From: CAYSLA01 sp964431685
Lineage (GTDB): Bacteria > Armatimonadota > UBA5829
Reading direction: 5' to 3'
Assembly (NCBI GenBank): GCA_964431685.1
Contig: CAYSLA010000041.1
Span: 1 to 24,168 of the forward strand
DNA length: 24,168 bases
The translations under genes were made by a program, and so were the position numbers. The notes under the pieces were generated by a model. The model had not been told where the DNA came from. It saw only the letters and a list, made by a program, of their open reading frames with translations, and did no database searches. Shown here piece after piece: positions 7,165 to 14,665 of the stretch; the first letter of the stretch is position 1, and every line of letters starts with the position of its first letter.

Positions 7165-9747
7165 TTACTTCTTGAGATAGATCGGCGGTGCGATACGGAC
7201 CACCTGATTTGCCCTCGCCAGTTCTTGCAGCTTGGCGATGTCGACCCTGCCGATCAGCACCTTGTCTTTCAGAACCCATTCGGCGTTCAGCAATCCCAGG
7301 GCGCGGAGCTGAGCCATTGTCTTCGATGTCGCGCCGGTTACCCACACCAGCACTTCCACCTTCCCGTCTGACACTTCCAGCTTGTTCGGGATGGCGTACT
7401 TGCCTGACTTGCCTTCACTGGCGTACTTCACGAGCAGGTCACGGAGCGTCGCGTCCAGTTTCGCCATAGCTTCGCGTTCAAGCTTCTGACTGGCGGTCTC
7501 GCCTGGTTTGGCATCGCGAACGTAAGTGTCCGAATCCCTGTCCGCAAGCTCCACCACGTCAAACTTCCTTCCGGAGACACGCCCATCGACCGGGCGGCGA
7601 AGCTCCTCCCTGGCGGGCATAGTTGCTGCGACTCTCGAGGCGTCTGCGGCCGGCTCAGACATCCGCGCGGCCCCGGCGTATCCGCGCCCCTTACTCACGG
7701 GTTTCGCCGCTCGTGCGAAGTAGAAATTGGATGATGGGCTCGGCCCAGCCTCAGCTTCTGCGCCGAACACGCCTTCATAGCTCACGCCCTCGGGCATTTC
7801 GACCGGCACCGCTATGCGCCGCGGCTTTCCGCCAACCGTGACAATCGTCGGCTCCACGGCTACAAACGAGGTGTACTGCGTCATCAGACCGTATTCGAGC
7901 GCGGTGTCGATTATCGCCTCCTTGATCCCCTCCTCGGGTTTGCCCGTCTGAGCGCCCATCAGGTCTCTGTCCATCAACTCATCGACTTTGGCCCGTGCCC
8001 AGATGGACGCCAGACTATCGTTCTCCCGCTGCTCGCGTGGCAGGATCAGGTCGAGGGTCTGCTCCCATGGCTTGCCCCCCAGCTTGCCCCGGATGACGAT
8101 CTTGCAGCCCTTGCGGTCGATGTTCTGCCGCCACGAGTATCTGCCCTTCACCACAAGCGGCTGAGAGCTGAACAGGTCGGGCAGCACTTTGGGGTAGATG
8201 TCCGATTCGACTATCGGAGCGCCTCCCCATTCGATGCTGATGTCCGTAAGAAGCGGGCTGCGAATCCGGTCGTAGAACTTCTGCGCGACTCGCTGCCCAT
8301 CGGAGTTCAGGAGCACGTATTCCGCCGTACCTCTGCCCGCCTCGGCCATCTTGTCGATCAGGAACCTGTTGACCGAATTGCCGATCCCGAAGGTGAAGAC
8401 TCTCGACTTTGCGGTGTTCTTCCGCACCTCGTTAATAAGCTCGAAGTCATTGCCGATGTAGCCGTCCGTGAAGAGCACTACGATTCGAAGCCGGTTCGGG
8501 TCGTTTGCGGGTTCGAGGGCGGACTTGATTGCGGGCAGCATGTATGTGCCGCCGCCGGCGTCGCACTCCTCCAGGTACTTGAGAGCCGCTGCTTCGGTGT
8601 CTTTGTTGAATGGCTGGGCACGCTCGAAGAGCTTCTTGACGTCATTTGAGAAGCTGATCATGTTAAACGTGTCGCCCGGGTTGACGTTGCGGATGCAGTG
8701 GAGCATAGCCTCCTTGGATTTGGCCATGGGCTCACCCATCTGACTGCCGGACGTGTCGATCACGAAGATCATCTCTTTGGGCGTGATCTGCGCTGCCGTC
8801 GGCGACTTGGGCGGCTGCATAATGAGCGTGAAGAAGCCGTTTCCCTCGTCCCTGGCGTGTGTTATGATCCCGGTCTGCACCTGGTCGCTCCCGACCACGT
8901 ACTTGAGCACAAAGTCTTTGTTCGGTATCTCGCGTTCGTTCTTGAGACGAACGATCGCCGAGCTCAGGCTTAGCTCCTCTATCGTCACTTCGTGCAAGTC
9001 GCTGGAAACCGATTGCAGCGGGACGCCCGCCTCGATCTTAACCTGCATCGAAATGTCGTGCCCGGCACGGGTGCCTTTCGGGGTCACCGGAGGCGTGATC
9101 TTTGATGCGTCCGGGACGGTGTCTGTGTCCGGCGCCCAACCGGTGCCTTCCCTGCCGGTCGCGTTGCCGGGTATGAACCTGGGGCCGACGACCATCGGGA
9201 AGGTGAACTCATACACACCGGCCTCATACTTGAGGATTTGGGTGTAGCTGATGGTGATCTTTACCTTGTCGCCGGGCATTATGTTGGCCACGGACTGGGT
9301 GAAGATGTTCGGGCGCTCCTGGTCGAGCAGGCTGGCAACCTGTCCGGCCTCTCGGGCCGCCTCATAGATGGCGCGGGCTTCTTCGCGGCGGTGGATTTCG
9401 CCGACTATCACCCGCGTTCCGACGGTCATCTCCATTCGATCTACCGCGGAATCGTTCGGCAGAGGGAACGTATAGATCGCTTCGATCTTCTCATTGGTCG
9501 GGTTCTGGAACTCCTGCGTGACAGTCACCCGGGCGATGAACCCCGAGATATCGGCGTCCACATCAGTCCCTTTAAGCGGACAAGCTCCCGCGGGCTTGCC
9601 TTCCGGGCCCGCTATAAGCAGCTCACCCGGCGTGGAGGGAGTCTGCTTGAGGTCTATGTCCGCCCGCGTGGCCCTGGTAGACTGATACCCCACCACAATC
9701 GAAAAGCACGTCAGCATAAAAGCAAGAACTCTCAGCCATCTAGACAT
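7165..9747 (-). CDS. Exported VIT and von Willebrand factor A domain protein
   Basis: This is an 860-aa protein with an N-terminal hydrophobic signal segment (WLRVLAFMLTCFSIVVGYQ). A VIT domain spans about 58-190, with the typical stretches FPLPNDSAVDRMEMTVGTRVIVGEI and EKIEAIYTFPLP. A VWA domain spans about 325-490 with the metal-ion-dependent adhesion site DTSGS (331-335). VIT/VWA proteins in bacteria are surface or periplasmic and thought to mediate protein-protein contacts; their precise roles are mostly unknown. No LPXTG sorting signal or C-terminal anchor is visible. The last roughly 65 residues (from SDGKVEVLVWVTG) form a separate compact alpha/beta module. The start is taken as the ATG at 9747 rather than 9753. 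GGAGG lies eight bases before 9747 but only two before 9753. It is convergent with ftsH and divergent from the URO-D operon. Confidence 0.9.
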   Translation of the reverse strand: MSRWLRVLAFMLTCFSIVVGYQSTRATRADIDLKQTPSTPGELLIAGPEGKPAGACPLKGTDVDADISGFIARVTVTQEFQNPTNEKIEAIYTFPLPNDSAVDRMEMTVGTRVIVGEIHRREEARAIYEAAREAGQVASLLDQERPNIFTQSVANIMPGDKVKITISYTQILKYEAGVYEFTFPMVVGPRFIPGNATGREGTGWAPDTDTVPDASKITPPVTPKGTRAGHDISMQVKIEAGVPLQSVSSDLHEVTIEELSLSSAIVRLKNEREIPNKDFVLKYVVGSDQVQTGIITHARDEGNGFFTLIMQPPKSPTAAQITPKEMIFVIDTSGSQMGEPMAKSKEAMLHCIRNVNPGDTFNMISFSNDVKKLFERAQPFNKDTEAAALKYLEECDAGGGTYMLPAIKSALEPANDPNRLRIVVLFTDGYIGNDFELINEVRKNTAKSRVFTFGIGNSVNRFLIDKMAEAGRGTAEYVLLNSDGQRVAQKFYDRIRSPLLTDISIEWGGAPIVESDIYPKVLPDLFSSQPLVVKGRYSWRQNIDRKGCKIVIRGKLGGKPWEQTLDLILPREQRENDSLASIWARAKVDELMDRDLMGAQTGKPEEGIKEAIIDTALEYGLMTQYTSFVAVEPTIVTVGGKPRRIAVPVEMPEGVSYEGVFGAEAEAGPSPSSNFYFARAAKPVSKGRGYAGAARMSEPAADASRVAATMPAREELRRPVDGRVSGRKFDVVELADRDSDTYVRDAKPGETASQKLEREAMAKLDATLRDLLVKYASEGKSGKYAIPNKLEVSDGKVEVLVWVTGATSKTMAQLRALGLLNAEWVLKDKVLIGRVDIAKLQELARANQVVRIAPPIYLKK

Positions 9748-9864
9748 TGTCATTTCCTCCTGTCAGCACTCACTGTTTGAGCGCGTTCAAACGGTTAGAC
9801 TCCTGCACGCTGAGCATGCTTCAAAGAAAAACTGCGGCAAGATTCCACTGTGCCAGCAAAGATT

Positions 9865-9893
9865 TTGCCGCGTGCCTCCGGTTGTGATAAGCT
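9865..9893 (+). promoter_or_regulatory. Possible extended -10 promoter of the URO-D operon
   Basis: TTGCCG (9865-9870) is 17 bp from TAAGCT (9888-9893), which is preceded by TGA (extended -10). The core TGTGATAAGCTA closely matches TGTGATAAACTA in the strong minus-strand promoter at 12650-12678, which raises confidence. TATACGAT, slightly downstream, is an alternative -10. Confidence 0.4.
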
Positions 9894-9926
9894 ATACGAT
9901 ATCCCGGCGACCACTCGGAGGACAAC

Positions 9927-10997
9927 TTGAGCACACAACTCGACCTATTCAGAGCCACCATGGCACATCAGCCTCATGATGAGTTTCTGTACTATGCGCA
10001 TTATACGCCAGATCTGCTGGAGCGGATGAAAGCACATCTGGGCGCGGCAGATGAGAGGGAGATAAGCGAGAAGCTGGGCATGTATCAACCGGTGGGTGTG
10101 GGTCTCACTCCTCCCAGCGGCTACAAGGCCCCCGACTTCTCGCGCTACTTCGAGGGTTTTGATCGTCCGGCCAACGCCTTTATCAATGGCCTGGGCGTGT
10201 TGGAGATACCGGGCAGCTCTTACCATTTCACGCACTATGTCAGCCCACTGCGCAATGCGTCCTCCATCGATGAGATTCGCGACTTTCCGTATCCGACGTC
10301 GAGTGGCTGGGTCGATCAGGGGATGGCTCAGGCGGTGAAGTCTGCGCACGAGCAGGGGTTAGTGACAATGAGCTGGGTAGGGCATATGTACGAGGACTCC
10401 TGGCAGATTAGGGGCTACGAGGAGTTTTTGATGGACATGATAGCGGCCCCCGAGATACCCGAGTACATCCTCGACAGAGTGTACGAACGGAATTTAGCCA
10501 ATGCCATTGCCGCCGCCAGGGCCGGTGTAGACATCCTTCAGACCGGTGACGACGTGGCCAGCCAGCGTGCGCTCATGTTCCAGAAAGACCAGTGGGTGCG
10601 TTTCATGAAGAGCCGGTGGAGCAGAGTCTACGCGGCGGCCCGCGCGATCAAACCGGACATCCAGATATGGTATCACAGCGATGGCAACATCGAGGAGATT
10701 ATTCCAGACCTCATCGAGATCGGCGTGACGATACTCAACCCCGTTCAACCGGAATGCGTCGACCCGGTCAAGCTGAAGCGCGAGTACGGCAAACATCTGG
10801 TGTTCGATGGCGTGGTCGGCACGCAGACGACGATGCCTTTCGGCACACCTGATGATGTTCGCGAGGCTGTGCGGATGTGGAAGCGGGAGCTAGGCGGCGA
10901 CGGCGCGTTAATCCTAGCGCCCACCCACGTCCTGGAGCCTGAAGTGCCGATAGAGAACATAATGGCGTTTGTTGAGACGGCGAGGATGAAACAGTGA
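9927..10997 (+). CDS. Uroporphyrinogen decarboxylase superfamily protein (methyltransferase-like, HSDG type)
   Basis: This is a 356-aa protein of the URO-D superfamily, which includes haem-pathway HemE and the zinc-dependent corrinoid methyltransferases MtaA, MtbA and CmuA. Recognisable stretches are IWYHSDGNIEEIIPDLIEIG, then ILNPVQPECVD, GTQTTMPFGTPDDV and ILAPTHVLEPEVPIENI. In the methyltransferases the H-x-C-G motif supplies zinc ligands. Here the equivalent reads H-S-D-G, so the cysteine is replaced. The N terminus also lacks the arginine-rich RQAGR signature of true HemE. It is therefore unlikely to be HemE, and its reaction is unknown. The start is TTG 9927, with GGAGGA at 9917-9922. 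An in-frame ATG at 9960 is an alternative. The stop overlaps the next gene by four bases (GTGA), implying translational coupling. Confidence 0.85.
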   Translation: MSTQLDLFRATMAHQPHDEFLYYAHYTPDLLERMKAHLGAADEREISEKLGMYQPVGVGLTPPSGYKAPDFSRYFEGFDRPANAFINGLGVLEIPGSSYHFTHYVSPLRNASSIDEIRDFPYPTSSGWVDQGMAQAVKSAHEQGLVTMSWVGHMYEDSWQIRGYEEFLMDMIAAPEIPEYILDRVYERNLANAIAAARAGVDILQTGDDVASQRALMFQKDQWVRFMKSRWSRVYAAARAIKPDIQIWYHSDGNIEEIIPDLIEIGVTILNPVQPECVDPVKLKREYGKHLVFDGVVGTQTTMPFGTPDDVREAVRMWKRELGGDGALILAPTHVLEPEVPIENIMAFVETARMKQ

Positions 10998-12205
10998 TAG
11001 ATCGAGAGACTGCTGCCGAGCTGATGGTGAGGCTCACTAACTGGTGGAATGCGACCGCAGTTTGGGATTGTGGTATGGCCTTCACCGTCGGGCCTGTTTT
11101 CGAGGAATCCTACGAGATCCGGGCAGCGATTATTGCCGGCAAGACTGTGAGCTTAGGCCGGGCCAGGGATGTTGCTCATTCGTTCTGCGACCGCGCGGTG
11201 CTGAATCAAGGTCTCGTGGAGCCCAATATGTACACAATGGGCTACGGAGGCAATCGCGATGACAATGGCACTCCAAACTGCTCGTGCGTTGCCGACGCCT
11301 GCTCATCGGCTATGGCCTTGGTCGACACCATCAACGCATATCCCGACAGTGCACGCCGCGGGGACTATGTCGTCAGTCTTCGCAAATTCGTGGACTATGT
11401 GTTAGACACATATCGTGACGTAGAAGGCGTCATCGGGGTAGGCATACTGGGTCACCAGATCAACCCTATGCCCAAGTACTGGTGTGCGAACTCTCTGTTC
11501 ATTGAAGTCTTGATCGGCCTCGCCGACATCACTGGCGAGCAGTCCTACTATGACACTGCGGTGCCAATTCTGGATTTCCTGGCCAGGTACCAGTATGAGA
11601 AAGTGGAGTGGGGGATTTGGGACTCCTGCGCGCCTGAAGTGATTCTGTACGCCGGCGAGGGGCTGATGGCAGGTCTTGACTCGGATGCAATGAGTCAACG
11701 TCTTGGCGTCCATCGTGTCACCGGACCGCGCTACTCACCGCCCGACAGCGACAACGGAAGTGTGACGGGTGACGCTCTGAACCGCCAGAAAGCCGAGGAG
11801 CAGCCGGCGTCGTTTGGCGCGGAGGACAATACGCTGGCAGCAGTTCTGAAGCTGCGGATGGACGAGTTTATCGACTGGCTGCATCGCCATCAGGAACCCA
11901 GGGGTACCTGGCAGGTTCCAAAAGACAGCCGCTGCTATACAGCAGGGCTGTCCTGGCTGCTGCAGTGGTATATGCGCCGCTTTGGTCCCAGTCGCAAGGT
12001 GGAGGAGATGATCGCCCGCCACATTATGCACATGGACTCACCTGAGGCAAAGACCTTCGAAGGGTTGTTCGCTGAGGCCTTTGGCTCAGCGCTTGCGCAC
12101 TTTTCTGCTGCCTCAGTGGTTGAATACTTATCTCTTGCCGACGCTGACGAAGTCTACTGCTCAGTCACCGATGCCTCGACCCGCTGGGCGTCTGAGCTCT
12201 GGTAG
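10994..12205 (+). CDS. Unknown alpha/alpha-toroid-like protein coupled to the URO-D gene
   Basis: This is a 403-aa cytoplasmic-looking protein with no signal peptide. It begins at a GTG that overlaps the stop of the URO-D gene. The sequence is helix-rich with repeated aromatic and glycine motifs: NWWNATAVWDCGMAF, CADACSSAMAL-type helices, MPKYWCANSLFIEVLIGLADITG, WGIWDSCAPEVILYAGEGLMAGL and WQVPKDSRCYTAGLSWLLQWYMRRFGP. This pattern is like the six- or seven-hairpin (alpha/alpha) barrels of terpene cyclases, glycoside hydrolases and unsaturated glucuronyl hydrolases. I cannot assign a family. The four-base overlap suggests that it works with the URO-D protein. A hairpin begins immediately after its TAG stop. 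Product unknown; existence well supported. Confidence 0.85.
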   Translation: MIDRETAAELMVRLTNWWNATAVWDCGMAFTVGPVFEESYEIRAAIIAGKTVSLGRARDVAHSFCDRAVLNQGLVEPNMYTMGYGGNRDDNGTPNCSCVADACSSAMALVDTINAYPDSARRGDYVVSLRKFVDYVLDTYRDVEGVIGVGILGHQINPMPKYWCANSLFIEVLIGLADITGEQSYYDTAVPILDFLARYQYEKVEWGIWDSCAPEVILYAGEGLMAGLDSDAMSQRLGVHRVTGPRYSPPDSDNGSVTGDALNRQKAEEQPASFGAEDNTLAAVLKLRMDEFIDWLHRHQEPRGTWQVPKDSRCYTAGLSWLLQWYMRRFGPSRKVEEMIARHIMHMDSPEAKTFEGLFAEAFGSALAHFSAASVVEYLSLADADEVYCSVTDASTRWASELW

Positions 12206-12220
12206 GCGTCCTCAGGACGC
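12203..12220 (+). repeat. Hairpin abutting the TAG stop codon
   Basis: Directly after the stop TAG (12203-12205), GCGTCC (12206-12211) pairs with GGACGC (12215-12220) around the loop TCA. An alternative pairing is AGGCG with CGCCT (12224-12228). There is no T tract. It resembles the other TAG-plus-hairpin arrangements at znuB and at the rhomboid gene. Confidence 0.5.
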
Positions 12221-12244
12221 GATCGCCTGGCACGACTCCAGGCT

Positions 12245-12284
12245 CAAAACAAAATGCCCCCCGGCTCGAATGAGTCCGGGGGCA
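12245..12284 (-). terminator. Strong intrinsic terminator of the minus-strand RNA
   Basis: On the minus strand TGCCCCCGG (12284-12276) pairs with CCGGGGGGCA (12264-12255), with one unpaired G and a further CTC/GAG inside. The tract TTTTGTTTTG (12254-12245) follows immediately. On the plus strand the hairpin is followed by mixed sequence, so the direction is clear. Confidence 0.8.
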
Positions 12285-12643
12285 CCAAAAGAAACTTTGC
12301 TGATGCAAACAGCCCATCCGGCATTCCATTGCTGCGCGTGCCGCTCAAGGGGCCTCTTGCATCAATGGCAGGCCGAAAGGCCTTAGCGCCTCAGGAATTC
12401 TCGGGAAATGTCTCATCGTTCCCGAGACGCTTATCGCAACTAGTGGTAGGTTTTACGGGCTCCACTTTCACTTCTTGCCCGAGTGCCGGAAGTCACACAT
12501 CCGGCATCACATTCATCCGGATTCCCCCTTTCGCAAACGCAGCATTGTCCCAATCGGACACGGGCACTCTCCGCAGATCCCACAGACACACACTCCGAAG
12601 AGATGCGCGCAACAAAGTCTGGCGAAGCTGCAGATGCGCCTCT
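12245..12643 (-). ncRNA. Candidate novel structured non-coding RNA of about 400 nt
   Basis: No frame here looks coding, yet the strand has a strong promoter (12650-12678), a strong terminator (12245-12284) and dense nested helices between them. Helices by position: 12610-12602 with 12593-12586, capped by a cUUCGg tetraloop (C12600/G12595); TGCCCG 12566-12561 with 12481-12476, enclosing the hairpins 12560-12556/12550-12546 and 12506-12500/12490-12484; 12466-12462 with 12446-12442; a perfect 9-bp stem TCTCGGGAA 12427-12419 with 12407-12399; AGGCC 12383-12379 with 12374-12370; and an arm TGATGCAA 12364-12357 with 12308-12301, containing the nested helices 12354-12350/12315-12311 and CGGCA 12343-12339 with 12323-12319. 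I looked for the RNase P GAGGAAAGTCC block, the tmRNA tRNA-like end, the SRP GGTCAGG core and 6S-like architecture and found none. Function unknown. It lies between two plus-strand operons and is not a leader of any gene. Confidence 0.72.
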
Positions 12644-12649
12644 AATTGT

Positions 12650-12678
12650 AGTTTATCACACCCCAGGCGCATTGTCAA
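12650..12678 (-). promoter_or_regulatory. Strong promoter of the non-coding RNA
   Basis: On the minus strand a perfect TTGACA (12678-12673) is followed, after exactly 17 bp, by TAAACT (12655-12650). TGA just before it makes an extended -10. An overlapping TACAAT sits at 12650-12645. The predicted start is at about 12643. A perfect -35, ideal spacing and extended -10 together are the best promoter match in the window. Confidence 0.75.
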
Positions 12679-12813
12679 TGCCTATGTACCGTAATTATCA
12701 AATTCTTCGCCGCGTATAAAGTCTGAGAACAAACTTGTCACGGTGTCGCCCTGCACTGGTGCCAGAGACTGCCCGCACGACGGCCTCGGGTGGTCTCCTG
12801 TCGGACGCGCTAT

Positions 12814-12843
12814 TTGACCCCTGATTCCGTGCGACTGTAAAAT
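12814..12843 (+). promoter_or_regulatory. Sigma70-type promoter of the znuACB operon
   Basis: TTGACC (12814-12819) and TAAAAT (12838-12843) each match consensus at five of six positions and are 18 bp apart. Transcription would start near 12850. I looked for a Zur-type palindrome overlapping it and saw none I would defend. No long structured leader is evident. Confidence 0.65.
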
Positions 12844-12911
12844 AGCTCGTTGATGCTTGAGACCGGACGAATCTGATCTCTTGTAGCGAAAGTCCAGAAA
12901 GCTTGAATCAT

Positions 12912-13874
12912 ATGGCCAAATGTCTGGGAAGTCTCCTCGGTCTGCTTGCAGCGATAGCCTTATGCGGCGGATGCGGCCGTGATCGCCACACCGATGGAAG
13001 AATGACCGTAGTCGCCAGTATCGCCCCTTTGGCATCATTGACGAGGGAGGTGGGCGGCGACCGAATCCACGTCGAGCTGTTCGTGAGACCGGGACAGAAT
13101 CCGCACGTCTTCGAGCCAACTGGCGAGCAAATGAAAGCCCTCAGCCGGGCAAAGGTGCTCGTGCTCAACGGGTTGGCTCTGGAGTACTGGGCGGACAAGG
13201 CAGTTAAAGGCTCAGGCAATAGCGATCTGCTGGTTGTGGATTCGTCCGAGGGTATCACCGCGGTGGATGATGAAGACGCCGGATCCAGTTGTCTCTGGAC
13301 ATCCTCGTCCAGAAACGGCTGCGGGCACTCGCACTCGGCCACCGAGCGGAGCCGAGGGGCGGGACACCCGGCGGGCAACCCGCACGTCTGGTTGGATCCT
13401 TTGCTCGCGGCCAGACAGGTCGAGAATATATGCGATGGCCTCTGTCGCGCGGATCCAGGCAGCGAAAGCTACTACAGGAGCAGGGCAAGCAGGCTCACAG
13501 CAAGGCTCCGTGAGCTGGACGTCGAGATTCGCTCGGAGGTCGACTCGTTCTCAACTCGCGACTTCATCACATTTCATCCCTCGTGGATATATTTTGCCAA
13601 CAGATATGGTCTACGGCAGGCCGCGGTCATTGAGGAGTTTCCCGGCAAGGAGCCGTCCGCAGCTTACATCCGCGAGGTGATCGATGTGGCAAGGCGGGTG
13701 AAGGCCAGGGCGATCTTTGCGGAGCCGCAGTTTCCCAGCAGTGCGGCAAAAGTCGTAGCGGACGAGTGTGGCGCCCGGGTGCTGATGCTCGATCCAATGG
13801 GCGTGCCGCCAGACTATGACTACTTTGAAACCATTCGCAAGGCCGTCTCGACCATGAAAGAGGCCATGAGATGA
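12912..13874 (+). CDS. znuA: Zinc ABC transporter substrate-binding protein
   Basis: This is the extracytoplasmic metal-binding protein of a cluster-9 (ZnuA/TroA) ABC transporter. From the ATG at 12912 it is 320 aa with a hydrophobic export segment (LGSLLGLLAAIALCGGCG). C21 could be a lipidated cysteine, although the residues before it make a poor lipobox. Metal ligands expected from the family are H65 (GQNPHVFEP), H158 (GNPHVWLDP), H222 (TFHPSWIYF) and D294 (LDPMG). Residues about 119-152 form the acidic, histidine-containing flexible loop typical of zinc-specific members. Here it also has two cysteines (C127, C137), which is unusual. It is the first gene of znuA-znuC-znuB and overlaps znuC by four bases. 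A TTG at 12903 is an alternative start; neither start has a strong Shine-Dalgarno. Zinc rather than manganese specificity is inferred from the His-rich loop. Confidence 0.9.
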   Translation: MAKCLGSLLGLLAAIALCGGCGRDRHTDGRMTVVASIAPLASLTREVGGDRIHVELFVRPGQNPHVFEPTGEQMKALSRAKVLVLNGLALEYWADKAVKGSGNSDLLVVDSSEGITAVDDEDAGSSCLWTSSSRNGCGHSHSATERSRGAGHPAGNPHVWLDPLLAARQVENICDGLCRADPGSESYYRSRASRLTARLRELDVEIRSEVDSFSTRDFITFHPSWIYFANRYGLRQAAVIEEFPGKEPSAAYIREVIDVARRVKARAIFAEPQFPSSAAKVVADECGARVLMLDPMGVPPDYDYFETIRKAVSTMKEAMR

Positions 13875-14665
13875 ATTGTTGCCCTGAACGTAATCCGGCA
13901 ATACGTGTGCGAGACGTGAGCGTTTCGCGCGGGGATGTCACGATGCTGGAGAATGTGTCATTTGAAGTTGGCCTGGGAGAGTCAGTGGCGATCATAGGGC
14001 CAAACGGCGCAGGCAAGACGACTCTACTGAAGGTCATCCTTGGGCTTATGCAGCCGGATGCGGGCACGGTGGAAGTGCTTGGCAGACCGGTGGAAAGACT
14101 GGGCGAGCTGCGGCGGGGGATCGGATACGTGCCGCAGATACAGGGAGTTGACCTCACTTTCCCGATAAGCGTTTACGAAACAGTTCTCATGGGCACATAC
14201 GGTAACCTGGGCCTGCTGCGCAGGCCGGGAGCCGCGGAACACCGCAAGACCGTCGATGCGCTTGAGAAACTGGGAGTGATCGACCTCAGAGCGCGACCCA
14301 TTGCCCGACTGTCCGGCGGCCAGAGACAGAGAGTCTTCCTCGCCAGGGCGCTGGTTAATCAGCCGCAATTGCTGCTTCTTGACGAACCGACCACCGGTGT
14401 TGATGTGGCCACTACCGAGAGCCTGTACTCACTTCTGAAGACTCTGAAAGACGATGGAATGGCAACGGTGATGGTCTCGCACGATATCGGCGTCGTCGCG
14501 AACTACATGGATACCGTTGCCTGCCTGAATCGCTGTATCGTCGCGCACGGTCGACCCGACGAAGTGCTGGATAGTGACGCGCTTGCCGGGATGTACGGCT
14601 GCGACGCCGCATATTTTCATCACGGACGTGCCCCTCACGTTGTTGTGGAGGAACACAATGGCTGA
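13871..14665 (+). CDS. znuC: Zinc ABC transporter ATP-binding protein
   Basis: This is the cytoplasmic ATPase that drives metal uptake with ZnuA and ZnuB. The 264-aa protein shows Walker A GPNGAGKT (43-50), the Q-loop at Q89 (YVPQ), the ABC signature LSGGQRQR (148-155), Walker B LLLLDE (167-172), a D-loop region and the H-loop histidine H204 (VSHD). The start ATG overlaps the znuA stop (ATGA), and its own stop lies eight bases inside znuB, so the three genes are almost certainly cotranslated. Its relation to cluster-9 metal transporters rests on its partners more than on its own sequence. Confidence 0.93.
   Translation: MNCCPERNPAIRVRDVSVSRGDVTMLENVSFEVGLGESVAIIGPNGAGKTTLLKVILGLMQPDAGTVEVLGRPVERLGELRRGIGYVPQIQGVDLTFPISVYETVLMGTYGNLGLLRRPGAAEHRKTVDALEKLGVIDLRARPIARLSGGQRQRVFLARALVNQPQLLLLDEPTTGVDVATTESLYSLLKTLKDDGMATVMVSHDIGVVANYMDTVACLNRCIVAHGRPDEVLDSDALAGMYGCDAAYFHHGRAPHVVVEEHNG

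Noticed and set aside
7165..9747. Sortase-anchored surface protein
   Set aside because: VIT/VWA proteins can be sortase targets, but there is no LPXTG motif, terminal hydrophobic segment or sortase gene here.
9927..10997. Annotation as haem-pathway hemE
   Set aside because: The N-terminal HemE signature is missing and the motif is HSDG. The superfamily is broad, so the gene symbol is not warranted.
12245..12643. Structured RNA read on the plus strand (GGCC-GAAA-GGCC would be a GNRA hairpin)
   Set aside because: The promoter and the T-tract terminator both point to the minus strand, where a cUUCGg tetraloop also appears. No promoter or terminator of matching quality fits a plus-strand transcript.
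12245..12643. RNase P RNA, tmRNA, SRP RNA, 6S RNA or a cobalamin riboswitch
   Set aside because: Length first suggested RNase P RNA or tmRNA, but the GAGGAAAGTCC block, a tRNA-like end, the GGTCAGG core and the B12-box were not found. No gene lies downstream for a riboswitch. Only reading by eye was possible, so a diverged member is not fully excluded.
12254..12694. Open reading frames of 146 and 78 aa over the RNA locus
   Set aside because: There is no ribosome-binding site, and the composition is that of a structured RNA. They overlap the predicted terminator and helices.
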